A stretch of DNA of 64,000 nucleotides from the NCBI RefSeq assembly GCF_000829675.1, contig NZ_BBRX01000018.1, positions 62,001-126,000 on the forward strand, given 5' to 3'. The translations under genes and the position numbers were made by a program. This DNA is from Acinetobacter rudis. Lineage in GTDB: Bacteria; Pseudomonadota; Gammaproteobacteria; Pseudomonadales; Moraxellaceae. Positions 1 through 8,219 of this stretch are shown piece after piece. The notes beneath the pieces were generated by a model. That model ran no database searches, was not told the origin of the DNA, and saw only the letters and a program-made list of their open reading frames with translations. Position 1 is the first letter of the stretch, and every line of letters starts with the position of its first letter.

Positions 1-416
1 ACATGTTTAAAATAAGGTTTTATTTAAGAAACGTCAATTGATTTAACTACATAAAGTAAATAAATACGCTCTGATCTGCATCAGTGATAGGGTGCTAACG
101 ATATATAATGCTGCTAGGTAGCTTGTTGGATGTATATTCGTATCATGGTGGTAGAGTACGAAAATACTTAAGCAGAAGTGGGATATTGAATACTCAAGAT
201 TAATATCTTGGCGGGATAATGATTAAGATAGGTTTTATTTTAGTTGTATTATTGTAATGTAAGTTTTTTGGATATTAATGAGTTTCAATATCAATTTAAT
301 ATTTTGCATATGCTTGTTATATAAATTCTTTAATATAAATGTTTAAACTATTCATTCATAAATAAAGTTGTTATAGAGTATACTGTCTTTTCTTAAAATA
401 TTTTATATTTATTGCA
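1..416. other. Gene-free AT-rich leader region
   Basis: No convincing coding frame is visible on either strand. The stretch is very AT-rich and holds a possible -10 element (TATAAT) near 104-110. It is probably the spacer between the preceding outer-core gene, outside the window, and the glycosyltransferase at 417. No terminator or tRNA is visible. Confidence 0.5.
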
Positions 417-1178
417 ATGAAGAAGTATCTAATTAGTATTGAAGAGGCCGGAAGTCCACGGTTAAATAATTTTTTTATACAAGACACATTTCGACATGAG
501 ATTGAAAACTTTAAAATTTTTGGTGTAATTGGTAAACAACTCAGTGTTGGTGACTATTTTGATATGGCCGTGGCTGGTAAGCGTCGGGCTCTAACGCCTG
601 GTGAGCTGGGTTGTAGTTTATCTCATATAGCGGCACTCAAAGATTTCATTAACTCTGATGATGAGTATGCTATTTGTTTTGAAGATGATGCAATTGAACG
701 TTTTCCTATAGATTTAGAAAAGTTAAATGAAGAAATCATTTCTTTGCAGCTTAAGCCATGCTTTTTTTTAAGTCTTGGAGGGATTCAATTTAAAATTTGC
801 AATCGCGTTCGGGGGCGCTACCTAGATCAGACTTTAGAAGGTCAAAAAATTATACACATTGATTCTGATTTTTTAGAAAATCTGTCCTATGCTTATGCAT
901 ATATTGTTGATCGAGAAATGGCTAAACTCTTGCTTGAATATCATCAAACCCCAAAAGTATATGATCATTGGCAAGCCCTAACTGAACAAAATACAGCGTT
1001 TACTTTTTATGCGACCTATCTGTTTGATCATCCAATAGTTGAACAAAGTGCGATGCATTTGAGCTACTTAGAACAAGAACGTAAAGATTGTTCGATCCAA
1101 AAGCATAGGGACAGTGCTGGTCTACGTTACTGGCGACGTAAGTTTAAGAAAATTTGGTTGGCAGCCTATCAACCCTAA
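417..1178 (+). CDS. Glycosyltransferase family 25 (LOS outer core)
   Basis: Predicted glycosyltransferase of family 25 (LPS/LOS biosynthesis), 253 aa, which would add a sugar, usually galactose, to lipooligosaccharide at the cytoplasmic side of the inner membrane. Visible features are the N-terminal MKKYLISIE strand, the GELGCSLSHIAALK motif near residues 61-74 that is typical of the family, and the acidic FEDDA motif near 89-93. No clear Shine-Dalgarno precedes the ATG, but the N-terminus fits the family. In A. baumannii the outer-core locus ends beside aspS, so this is likely its last gene. The gene is AT-rich compared with aspS, as is common for surface-glycan genes. The family assignment is good; the sugar specificity cannot be read. 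Confidence 0.8.
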   Translation: MKKYLISIEEAGSPRLNNFFIQDTFRHEIENFKIFGVIGKQLSVGDYFDMAVAGKRRALTPGELGCSLSHIAALKDFINSDDEYAICFEDDAIERFPIDLEKLNEEIISLQLKPCFFLSLGGIQFKICNRVRGRYLDQTLEGQKIIHIDSDFLENLSYAYAYIVDREMAKLLLEYHQTPKVYDHWQALTEQNTAFTFYATYLFDHPIVEQSAMHLSYLEQERKDCSIQKHRDSAGLRYWRRKFKKIWLAAYQP

Positions 1179-1238
1179 TTCACTCATCTTTCTATGAGAA
1201 AGCAATAATTCGAGTTTATTTGGATATAAATAGAATCT

Positions 1239-1345
1239 CATGGTTTGCAGTTGAAATTTTAACTTTTGCGGATATTTACTTTAAGACTTTTCTCGTCTTC
1301 ATTCACAATGAAATACTGAGCAAGCGTTAAGTGAAGCAAACCATG
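1239..1345. repeat. Widely spaced 10-bp inverted repeat
   Basis: CATGGTTTGC at 1239-1248 is the exact reverse complement of GCAAACCATG at 1336-1345, with 87 bp between. It lies between the glycosyltransferase and the small membrane protein. It could close a long stem in a transcript or be chance; no transposase or target duplication is visible. Confidence 0.4.
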
Positions 1346-1355
1346 GGAATATCGT

Positions 1356-1577
1356 TTAAGTTTTATCTGGTGAGTTACCTTTAAGAACCATATATATGAA
1401 GGCGCCAAATATTAGAAATGCACCACCGAAACTACTTACACAGAAAAATAAGATACGTTGATAAGTGGTCAGGTTGAATAATTCTTGGTCAAGGATATAA
1501 CGCATAAATCCCCACTGAATCATTGCAAAGGCAATAAGAACGATCGTATGACGACGTACTTCAGGACGCATAGCCAT
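1356..1577 (-). CDS. Small inner-membrane protein, unknown function
   Basis: A 73-aa protein with a basic N-terminus (MAMRPEVRRH) followed by two hydrophobic segments, about residues 10-30 and 43-65, and a short polar tail. This is a typical small two-helix membrane protein with the N-terminus predicted inside. I do not recognise a family. The gene is on the same strand as aspS but downstream of the aspS terminator, so it probably has its own promoter. A second in-frame ATG two codons in (MRPEV) could be the true start. The protein looks real because its hydrophobic pattern is well formed and no better frame overlaps it. Confidence 0.65.
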   Translation of the reverse strand: MAMRPEVRRHTIVLIAFAMIQWGFMRYILDQELFNLTTYQRILFFCVSSFGGAFLIFGAFIYMVLKGNSPDKT

Positions 1578-1671
1578 AATTAAATTCCAGCATCAATAAG
1601 GTGCACTATTATGCCATTTGTCCTGCATTGGAACAATCAATCTTTAATGTGTGGTTATATTCCATATTTAT

Positions 1672-1706
1672 AAAAAAAAGAAACCCGCTAAAGCGAGTTT
1701 CTTTTT
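1672..1706 (-). terminator. Intrinsic terminator of aspS
   Basis: An imperfect stem (AGAAAC-CGCT pairing with AGCG-GTTTCT, loop AA) is flanked by an A-run at 1672-1679, read as U on the minus strand, and a T-run on the plus strand. It lies about 20 bp past the aspS stop. Confidence 0.85.
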
Positions 1707-1724
1707 ATTGAAAACCGATAAAAC

Positions 1725-3503
1725 TTAGGCTTCAACTTTAGCTTTTTCACGTAAACGAATACCAAGGTCACGCAATTGATTGGCTTCAACAGGTGCAGGT
1801 GCTTGAGTCAATGGACATTCAGCAGTTTTCGTTTTCGGGAAAGCAATCACATCACGGATTGAAGATGCACCAGTCATGAGCATAACAAGACGATCTAAAC
1901 CAAATGCCAAACCACCATGAGGAGGAGCGCCATATTTTAATGCATTGAGCAAGAAGCTAAATTTCTCTTCTGCTTCTTCGTCGCTAATACCGAGTGCTTC
2001 AAAAATCGCTTTTTGCATTTCAAGGGTGTAGATACGTAGTGAACCACCGCCGACTTCTGTACCATTCAATACCATATCGTAAGCAACTGAAAGTGCTTCA
2101 CCTGGATTGTTTTTCACATCTTCAACGCTTGATTTTGGTAAGGTGAATGGATGGTGAACAGAAGTCCATTTACCATCATCTACTTCTTCAAACATTGGGA
2201 AGTCAACAACCCAAAGAGGAGCCCACTCGCATGTTGCCATATTCATGTCATGACCGATCTTGACACGAAGAGCACCCATAGCATCATTTACAACTTTAGC
2301 TTTATCAGCACCAAAGAATACGATATCGCCATTCTCTGCACCAACACGAGCCAATAGGTCCATAACGATCGGTTCGATGAACTTCACGATTGGAGATTGT
2401 AAGCCTTCGATACCTTTTTCAAGTTCGTTCACTTTGATGTAAGCAAGACCTTTCGCGCCATAGATACCAACAAACTTGGTGTATTCATCAATTTGGCTAC
2501 GTGGAAGAGAAGCAGCACCCGGTACGCGTAGTGCAGCAATACGACCTTTAGGGTCTTTTGCTGGACCTGCAAATACTTTGAATTCTACGTCTTGCATTAA
2601 ATCTGCAACATCGACCAATTTCAACGGAATACGTAAATCAGGCTTATCAGATGCATAGTCACGCATTGCTTCGCTATATGGCATACGTTGGAACTTATCA
2701 AAGTTAACACCAAGTAATTCATTGAATAGCTTAACCGTCATACCTTCCATCAAATCCATGATTTCATCATCGTTTAAGAATGATGTTTCGATGTCGATTT
2801 GAGTGAATTCTGGTTGGCGATCTGCACGTAAGTCTTCATCACGGAAGCATTTTGCGATTTGATAATAGCGATCAATACCACCAACCATCAGCAATTGTTT
2901 AAATAATTGTGGTGATTGTGGCAATGCGTAGAAGCTACCATTAGAAACGCGACTTGGCACTAAATAGTCACGTGCACCTTCAGGAGTAGCACGTGTCAAA
3001 ATAGGTGTTTCAACGTCTAAGAAACCGTGATCATCAAGGTAATTACGAATAAGGTTCGTTACTTTAGAGCGGAAACGTAGGCGATCCAACATTTCTGGAC
3101 GACGAATATCTAAGAAGCGATATTTCAAACGCACATCTTCAGAGATATTAACAGTGTCATCATTAAGTGGGAATGGCGGTGTTTCGGAACTGGCAAGAAC
3201 TTCAATTTCTTTACCCAGTACTTCGATTTGGCCACTTGTCATGTTGGCATTTTCTGTACCAGCATAGCGGCGACGAACGCGGCCAGTAACTTTTAAAACA
3301 AATTCTGAACGTGCTTTATCTGCAGTTGAAAATGCTTCAGGTGTATCAGGATCAATAACAACCTGAACTAAACCATCACGGTCACGCATGTCGAGGAAGA
3401 TTACACCGCCATGATCGCGGCGACGGTGTACCCAACCGCATAATGTCACTGTTTGGTCAATTTGGGCTTCTGTTAATGAGCCACAGTAATGAGTTCGCAT
3501 CAT
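1725..3503 (-). CDS. aspS: Aspartate--tRNA ligase
   Basis: Class II aminoacyl-tRNA synthetase, 592 aa, the usual length of bacterial AspRS, charging tRNA-Asp (and often tRNA-Asn in bacteria lacking AsnRS) in the cytoplasm. The order is an N-terminal OB-fold anticodon domain ([15 protein letters not shown], residues 19-33), motif 2 ([16 protein letters not shown], near 220), a bacterial GAD insertion around 290-420, and motif 3 (GLAFGLDRL) near 560. The start has two adjacent ATGs, and either could be used. It is transcribed alone, with a terminator just after the stop. In A. baumannii aspS marks one edge of the outer-core polysaccharide locus, consistent with the glycosyltransferase at 417. 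Confidence 0.98.
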   Translation of the reverse strand: MMRTHYCGSLTEAQIDQTVTLCGWVHRRRDHGGVIFLDMRDRDGLVQVVIDPDTPEAFSTADKARSEFVLKVTGRVRRRYAGTENANMTSGQIEVLGKEIEVLASSETPPFPLNDDTVNISEDVRLKYRFLDIRRPEMLDRLRFRSKVTNLIRNYLDDHGFLDVETPILTRATPEGARDYLVPSRVSNGSFYALPQSPQLFKQLLMVGGIDRYYQIAKCFRDEDLRADRQPEFTQIDIETSFLNDDEIMDLMEGMTVKLFNELLGVNFDKFQRMPYSEAMRDYASDKPDLRIPLKLVDVADLMQDVEFKVFAGPAKDPKGRIAALRVPGAASLPRSQIDEYTKFVGIYGAKGLAYIKVNELEKGIEGLQSPIVKFIEPIVMDLLARVGAENGDIVFFGADKAKVVNDAMGALRVKIGHDMNMATCEWAPLWVVDFPMFEEVDDGKWTSVHHPFTLPKSSVEDVKNNPGEALSVAYDMVLNGTEVGGGSLRIYTLEMQKAIFEALGISDEEAEEKFSFLLNALKYGAPPHGGLAFGLDRLVMLMTGASSIRDVIAFPKTKTAECPLTQAPAPVEANQLRDLGIRLREKAKVEA

Positions 3504-3715
3504 GGCGTGCTAAGTCCACTTCTATTAGAGTCAATTAAATAAGATAAATCGTAACCGAATTTCAAGGGTTATCGATAGAAAACACTCAATTATGCCTCTT
3601 TGGGGGAGTAGTCACAAGAACTAGATAGAAAAACAACGATATTTTGCCAGAAACAATGGGCTTATTTTTGAGATGTAGCTCAAAAAAGTGATTTTTATGT
3701 TTCAGAGCCATTTGA

Positions 3716-4489
3716 TTAGCCGCTTGAAATGTTGCGCTGAGAATGGAGATATCGAAAGAGCAGACAACCTAAGCTAAAGACCAAGAGAAAATATCCTGCA
3801 AAACGATTTAGAGAGCGACCAAGATAATAATATGGATCAGTATGAACAAGTGTGGGCAAAACGCTATTCGCAAAAAGCCAGTAACCTAAGCTACCACTCA
3901 ATACACTGCAAGCGAATAATGACCAAGCGTAATATTTAATCCAACTTTGAGTTTTTCTTACTGTTACTGTATGGCGTTTTATATATTTAAAGAGCATCCA
4001 AATCAGTGGTGGTAGAGCAATAATAGAAAACAAGATTTGCAGTACAAAGTGCATGGCATAAGCATGTGTGCCGAAGTGAACTTGTTGGTCCAAAAACTCA
4101 TTAAAGGCATAGGTTCGATAGTCAAGATGAGTCAGTCCATCCCAAACAAGATGGCTGCTTGCTCCTAATACAATTGAGATTGCACTAAAAAAAATAAAGC
4201 TTATATATTGCTTCAATGAATGAAGTTGTAAAGGATGTGATAGATTTAAAAAGCAATACAGCACTGGACGATACAACCAGAACCATAAAAAACTCAGCAA
4301 TGCACCAAGTGCTAGGTTATAACTTATTAGGCTTGACCATTGATGGGTGATGGCTAAATCAGCAGATGTAAATAAACGATAGAGATCAGGTGTCATACAG
4401 CCTATTGCTAAAGGCGCAAGTGCTAATCGACCTCGGCTAATTTTATAGATCGGTGGTGCTAATACCATATGAGAAATGGTGAAGGGCAT
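3716..4489 (-). CDS. DUF4184 family integral membrane protein
   Basis: About 257 aa with roughly six hydrophobic segments. The N-terminus MPFTISHMVLAPPI and the following GCMTPDLYRL match the DUF4184 pattern, in which conserved His and Asp residues suggest a membrane metal-dependent hydrolase-like fold. HLVWDGLTH further in is another conserved His/Asp motif. I place the start at the ATG at 4489, because the longer frame would need a TTG and the family begins at MPFT. It lies between aspS and the O-antigen ligase-like gene and is divergent from the latter. The biological role of the family is not established. Confidence 0.75.
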   Translation of the reverse strand: MPFTISHMVLAPPIYKISRGRLALAPLAIGCMTPDLYRLFTSADLAITHQWSSLISYNLALGALLSFLWFWLYRPVLYCFLNLSHPLQLHSLKQYISFIFFSAISIVLGASSHLVWDGLTHLDYRTYAFNEFLDQQVHFGTHAYAMHFVLQILFSIIALPPLIWMLFKYIKRHTVTVRKTQSWIKYYAWSLFACSVLSGSLGYWLFANSVLPTLVHTDPYYYLGRSLNRFAGYFLLVFSLGCLLFRYLHSQRNISSG

Positions 4490-4642
4490 AGAAGGGTTCA
4501 AACAGAGAAGATAATGTCAGTCTAACTATATCATTGGGCGTGATTTTGGGTGTTTTGTAAAAATGGAATTTTAATATATTTGTTTTTTAACTAAAGTAAT
4601 TTACACTGCGGCCATTAATTTTAATAAAAAATCGGTGATTAT

Positions 4643-5941
4643 GTGTTCGGTGTTAAAGAACGTTTAGATGGAATGAGTATTAATAAGCTGAGTATCGCTT
4701 TTTCTCTTGTTATTCTATATTTTCTTTTTTCTTTTATTTTTAATACTGACTTTAGTATTAAGTTTTTTTCGATAATTTTGATATTGTTTTTTGTTTTTAT
4801 TTCTATAAAAAATAAGGAAATCCAAATCTTAAAACCATTGCTCATTTTCTCTAGCATAGGTTTTCTTTGTGTAAGTTTAAATTATTATATTTTTGATCGG
4901 CTCTCTTTGATTCCTGTTGGTGGCCCATTTTCAACCTATCGCAGAATGGTTGAGCTTTATGTCTTATTGATTCCATTGGCTTTTTTACCAGCAATTATCG
5001 ACTATACTGGGTATAAGGCCAAATATTTATTTAATGTAATCTTTATAGCTATTGCATTTTTGGGGTTATATACCTTTTATTATAATGTTAAGTTGAATTT
5101 TAATAGAGGTGATCTGACCGTTTTTTTTAATCCTATTGTAAGTTTTGACATTAGTTTTATTGGATTATCTATTTTATCTATATTTTATGGTTTTTATAAT
5201 AAATCAAAATATTCCTATATTATTATAGTATTAAGTTTATTTTCTCTTTTTAATTTAATCTCACATGGCTCAAGAGGTGCTTGGCTTGCTCTACCATTTA
5301 TTTTCTTATTATTAATCTATAATTATTTTAAAACAGAAAAGAAAAAAAGCATCATGCTGGTTGTTCTGATTGCTGTATTTTTTTTGGTCAATCTCTTCAG
5401 TGTAAATTCACCAGTAATGAGTCGTATTGAGCATTTTCAGTCAGATCAACAAAATATTACACATAATGAATATCATAACAGTACGGGGATTAGGATTTTA
5501 TTGTGGAAAAATGCCGTAGAGATGTTCGAGCAAGCACCTATACTTGGGGTGAGTCTATATGGTGTGGAAGCGGAAAATTGTCGACGTGCAGAGGTCACTA
5601 AAATTCCTCAGTGTTTTCAACATGCGCATAATATTTTTTTAAATGAACTGGCTGCCAATGGTTTAGTGGGCTTCTTGGGGTTGTTGATTAGCTTGTTTTT
5701 GCCTTTATGGTACTTTATTGCAAATGCTATTCGCTCAAGGGATGAGCAACTCCGATTTTTAAGCTTGGCTGGATTCGCTTTCGTGATTCATCATATGTTA
5801 AGCGGTCTAACTGAATATTATTTGTTTTTTAGGAATCCAACATTTATTTACTACCTCATCGTAGCAATGCTCATGAGCTTTATTTATTTGCGTAAGCGAA
5901 ATATACCTGTTGAACCAAGCCGAGTTGTTAGGTCAGATTGA
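4643..5941 (+). CDS. O-antigen ligase family protein (Wzy_C)
   Basis: Polytopic inner-membrane protein of 432 aa with about ten to twelve hydrophobic segments. The Wzy_C hallmarks are HGSRGAWLALP near residue 209 and, after a periplasmic loop, HAHNIFLNELAANG near 326. Enzymes of this family (WaaL, PglL, Wzy) transfer or polymerise undecaprenyl-linked glycans in the periplasm, onto lipid A-core or onto proteins. It lacks the extra length typical of PglL-type O-oligosaccharyltransferases, so a WaaL-like or polymerase role is equally possible. The frame opens with GTG at 4643 behind GGTGA; an ATG at 4673 (MSINKLS) is an alternative. Base composition is strikingly AT-rich with many T-runs, unlike its neighbours, suggesting horizontal exchange. 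Confidence 0.82.
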   Translation: MFGVKERLDGMSINKLSIAFSLVILYFLFSFIFNTDFSIKFFSIILILFFVFISIKNKEIQILKPLLIFSSIGFLCVSLNYYIFDRLSLIPVGGPFSTYRRMVELYVLLIPLAFLPAIIDYTGYKAKYLFNVIFIAIAFLGLYTFYYNVKLNFNRGDLTVFFNPIVSFDISFIGLSILSIFYGFYNKSKYSYIIIVLSLFSLFNLISHGSRGAWLALPFIFLLLIYNYFKTEKKKSIMLVVLIAVFFLVNLFSVNSPVMSRIEHFQSDQQNITHNEYHNSTGIRILLWKNAVEMFEQAPILGVSLYGVEAENCRRAEVTKIPQCFQHAHNIFLNELAANGLVGFLGLLISLFLPLWYFIANAIRSRDEQLRFLSLAGFAFVIHHMLSGLTEYYLFFRNPTFIYYLIVAMLMSFIYLRKRNIPVEPSRVVRSD

Positions 5942-6007
5942 GTAATTTATCCTTTTGAAGTGAAATAAAAAGATGTACAGATATTTCGCATTCTCTTTTA
6001 AAAAACT

Positions 6008-6028
6008 AAATGTTATGTTATAACGTTT
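6008..6028. promoter_or_regulatory. Probable Zur box upstream of znuD
   Basis: A 9-3-9 inverted repeat (AAATGTTAT, gtt, ATAACGTTT) with one mismatch matches the Acinetobacter/gammaproteobacterial Zur operator pattern, in which the arms read AAATGTTAT and ATAACATTT. It sits 23 bp upstream of the ATG at 6052. Zinc-bound Zur would block transcription of the zinc receptor when zinc is sufficient. An apparent upstream ATG at 6010 lies inside the operator and is unlikely to be translated. Confidence 0.82.
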
Positions 6029-6051
6029 CGAAAATACATCGAGACGCCAAC

Positions 6052-8139
6052 ATGAACTTATCCAAAAGCCTTCTCGCACTTTCGATTCTCAGTTGTAATA
6101 GCAGCCTTTGGGCAGTACAAGAACAACAAGCCCGAGTGCAATTGGAAACCATCACATTAACAGCAGATGCTGATCAAAAAAATACCAATACAGTTGCGAC
6201 CTTAGAGCAAGACCAACTGTCTAAAGCACCGAGTACTTTAGGTGATGCGTTACAAGGTTTACCAGGCGTAGTATCTGGACAGTTTGGTGCTGGGGCAAGT
6301 CGACCTGTGATTCGTGGTCAAGAAGGGGCACGTTTAAAAGTTACAGCAAACGCCAGTGATACGATGGATGTTTCAACATTGTCACCTGATCATGTGATTA
6401 CTGTCGATCCACAACTTGCCAAAAGCATAGAGGTGATTCGTGGTCCAGAATCCTTGTTATATGGTGCGGGAACGCCAGCAGGGATTGTTAATGTCACGGA
6501 TAATAAAATTCCAACGCAAATGCCAGAAAAAGGATATGAAGCTCAGGCAGGCTTTCGTTATAACACTGGAAATGATGAAAAAATGACCCATGCAGGAGCA
6601 ACTGTCGCATTAGGCGATCAGTTTGCTTTACGTTTAGAGGGCTTAACTCGTCGTGCGAATAACTATATTGCACCAGATTATTTAGCTGCTGAGCCGCATG
6701 GTGACCATGTTCACTATACTCCTGAACGCAGAGTTGGGGATACGTTTGCGGACTCGGATCAATTTAACATTGGCTTATCTTGGATTGGTGAGCGTGGGTT
6801 TGCTGGTTTAGCTTATAGTAAACGTAAGGATCAATATGGTTTACCAGGCCATAGTCATGAATATGAGTCATGTCATCTGCATGGTATGAGCTTACATTGT
6901 GGCGGTCATGGTGACGATGATGAACATGGTCATGATGATCATAATCATAGTCATGGCGATCATGATCATGACCATGAACATGGTGGCCCATGGATTGATT
7001 TAGTTTCAGAACGTTATGATTTTCGTTCTGAACTCAATGATCCCTTTGCAGGTTTTAAAACTTTAAAGTTACAAGCAAGTTATACAGACTATCGACATGA
7101 CGAGCTTGAAGAACAAAGTATTAGTACGCGCTTTAAAAGCAAGGCCTATGATGGCCGTGTCGAACTGGTGCATTTACCTGTGGCGGGTTGGGACGGTACG
7201 ATTGGCTTACAAGGAAGTCAACAGAAGTTAAATTTGACTGGTGAGGAGGCGATTATGGCGCCGAATACTACGCAAAAATTTAGCTTATTTGCTTTTGAGA
7301 AAAAGCAGTTGAGTGATGTAGTCAATGTTGAACTCGCAGGTCGTGTTGAACATCAAAAAATTGATATTGATTCTAAACAAAAGGACTATTCGGGAACTGC
7401 AGGTTCGGCATCTGCTGCAGCTCACTGGCAATTTAAACCCGATTATCTGCTCTCTTTGACCGCTTCACATCAGCAACGTTTACCTTTGGCTCAAGAGCTT
7501 TATTCAGATGGTAAGCACTTTGCAACAAATACTTATGAGGTAGGTAATGAGAATTTGAAAAAGGAAATTTCAAATAATCTGGATCTGGGTATAAGTTATA
7601 ACAATGATCGTTTTGATTATAAGCTAAACGTTTATCACCAATGGTTTGATGATTTTATCTATGCGAAAACTAAGGATCATTTTCATGATTTTCGTTTGAT
7701 TCAATATAGTCAAGATAAAGCAAAGTTTTATGGTGCTGAAGCTGAAGTCAATTATCAGTTCAGCCCGCGTTATAAAGCGGGTCTATTTGGTGATTATGTA
7801 CGTGGAAAAATTGACAGTGAAAATGCACCGCGTATACCAGCAGGTCGTTTAGGGACTAAAGTCAGTGCGAAGTTTGATGATCATTGGAGTGGTAATGGTG
7901 AGTTTTATCATGTCTTCCAGCAAGATAAAATATCAGCATTCGAATCTGAAACACCAAGTTATAATATGCTCAATCTTGGCGTTGCTTACACAGGACAGTA
8001 TAAAGTTGCTCAAGAGTATCGTGTTTTCCTCAATGCGAATAACTTACTTGATGAGAAAGTTTATCAGCATGCTTCATTCCTACCACAGATTCCACAGATG
8101 GGACGAAACTTTGTTGTTGGGGTAGATTTTAAGTTCTAA
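6052..8139 (+). CDS. znuD: Zinc-uptake TonB-dependent receptor ZnuD
   Basis: Outer-membrane TonB-dependent receptor of about 695 aa, with signal peptide MNLSKSLLALSILSCNSSLW, a plug domain (LPGVVSGQFGAGASRPVIRG, then IEVIRGPESLLYG) and a C-terminal 22-strand barrel ending in aromatic VVGVDFKF. A His/Asp/Glu-rich extracellular loop at about residues 266-313 contains two Cys in CHLHGMSLHC followed by a run of HGH, HDDH and HDHDH motifs. Such loops are known from ZnuD of Neisseria and Acinetobacter, where they capture zinc. The start was set at 6052 because the signal peptide begins there and the longer frame starts within the Zur box. The operator shows that it is expressed on zinc starvation. 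Assignment is firm from the loop plus the Zur site. Confidence 0.92.
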   Translation: MNLSKSLLALSILSCNSSLWAVQEQQARVQLETITLTADADQKNTNTVATLEQDQLSKAPSTLGDALQGLPGVVSGQFGAGASRPVIRGQEGARLKVTANASDTMDVSTLSPDHVITVDPQLAKSIEVIRGPESLLYGAGTPAGIVNVTDNKIPTQMPEKGYEAQAGFRYNTGNDEKMTHAGATVALGDQFALRLEGLTRRANNYIAPDYLAAEPHGDHVHYTPERRVGDTFADSDQFNIGLSWIGERGFAGLAYSKRKDQYGLPGHSHEYESCHLHGMSLHCGGHGDDDEHGHDDHNHSHGDHDHDHEHGGPWIDLVSERYDFRSELNDPFAGFKTLKLQASYTDYRHDELEEQSISTRFKSKAYDGRVELVHLPVAGWDGTIGLQGSQQKLNLTGEEAIMAPNTTQKFSLFAFEKKQLSDVVNVELAGRVEHQKIDIDSKQKDYSGTAGSASAAAHWQFKPDYLLSLTASHQQRLPLAQELYSDGKHFATNTYEVGNENLKKEISNNLDLGISYNNDRFDYKLNVYHQWFDDFIYAKTKDHFHDFRLIQYSQDKAKFYGAEAEVNYQFSPRYKAGLFGDYVRGKIDSENAPRIPAGRLGTKVSAKFDDHWSGNGEFYHVFQQDKISAFESETPSYNMLNLGVAYTGQYKVAQEYRVFLNANNLLDEKVYQHASFLPQIPQMGRNFVVGVDFKF

Positions 8140-8181
8140 TCCAAGCTTCTTCACGAAATATATATTGAAAATTAAAGTGAT

Positions 8182-8214
8182 ACCACCTAGGCTGAGTCGA
8201 TTGGATTAGGTGGT
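8182..8214 (+). promoter_or_regulatory. Hairpin masking the Shine-Dalgarno of the next gene
   Basis: ACCACCTA at 8182-8189 is the exact complement of TAGGTGGT at 8207-8214; one extra G-U pair closes the loop. The downstream arm contains the AGGTGG Shine-Dalgarno, six bases before the ATG at 8220. In the folded RNA the ribosome site would be paired. There is no T-run, so this is not a terminator. Regulation by the hairpin is my inference. Confidence 0.6.
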
Positions 8215-8219
8215 TATCT

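Noticed and set aside
2151-2658. Several 60-68-codon plus-strand frames inside aspS
   Set aside because: They are antisense shadows of a complete, well-conserved aspS and have no ribosome site or family match.
6010-6051. Upstream ATG extension of znuD
   Set aside because: The extra 14 residues precede a normal signal peptide and begin inside the Zur box.
6764-6991. 75-codon His-rich frame on the minus strand inside znuD
   Set aside because: It is a mirror of the His/Asp repeats of the receptor loop; the repeats GATCAT/ATGATC give His and Asp on both strands.
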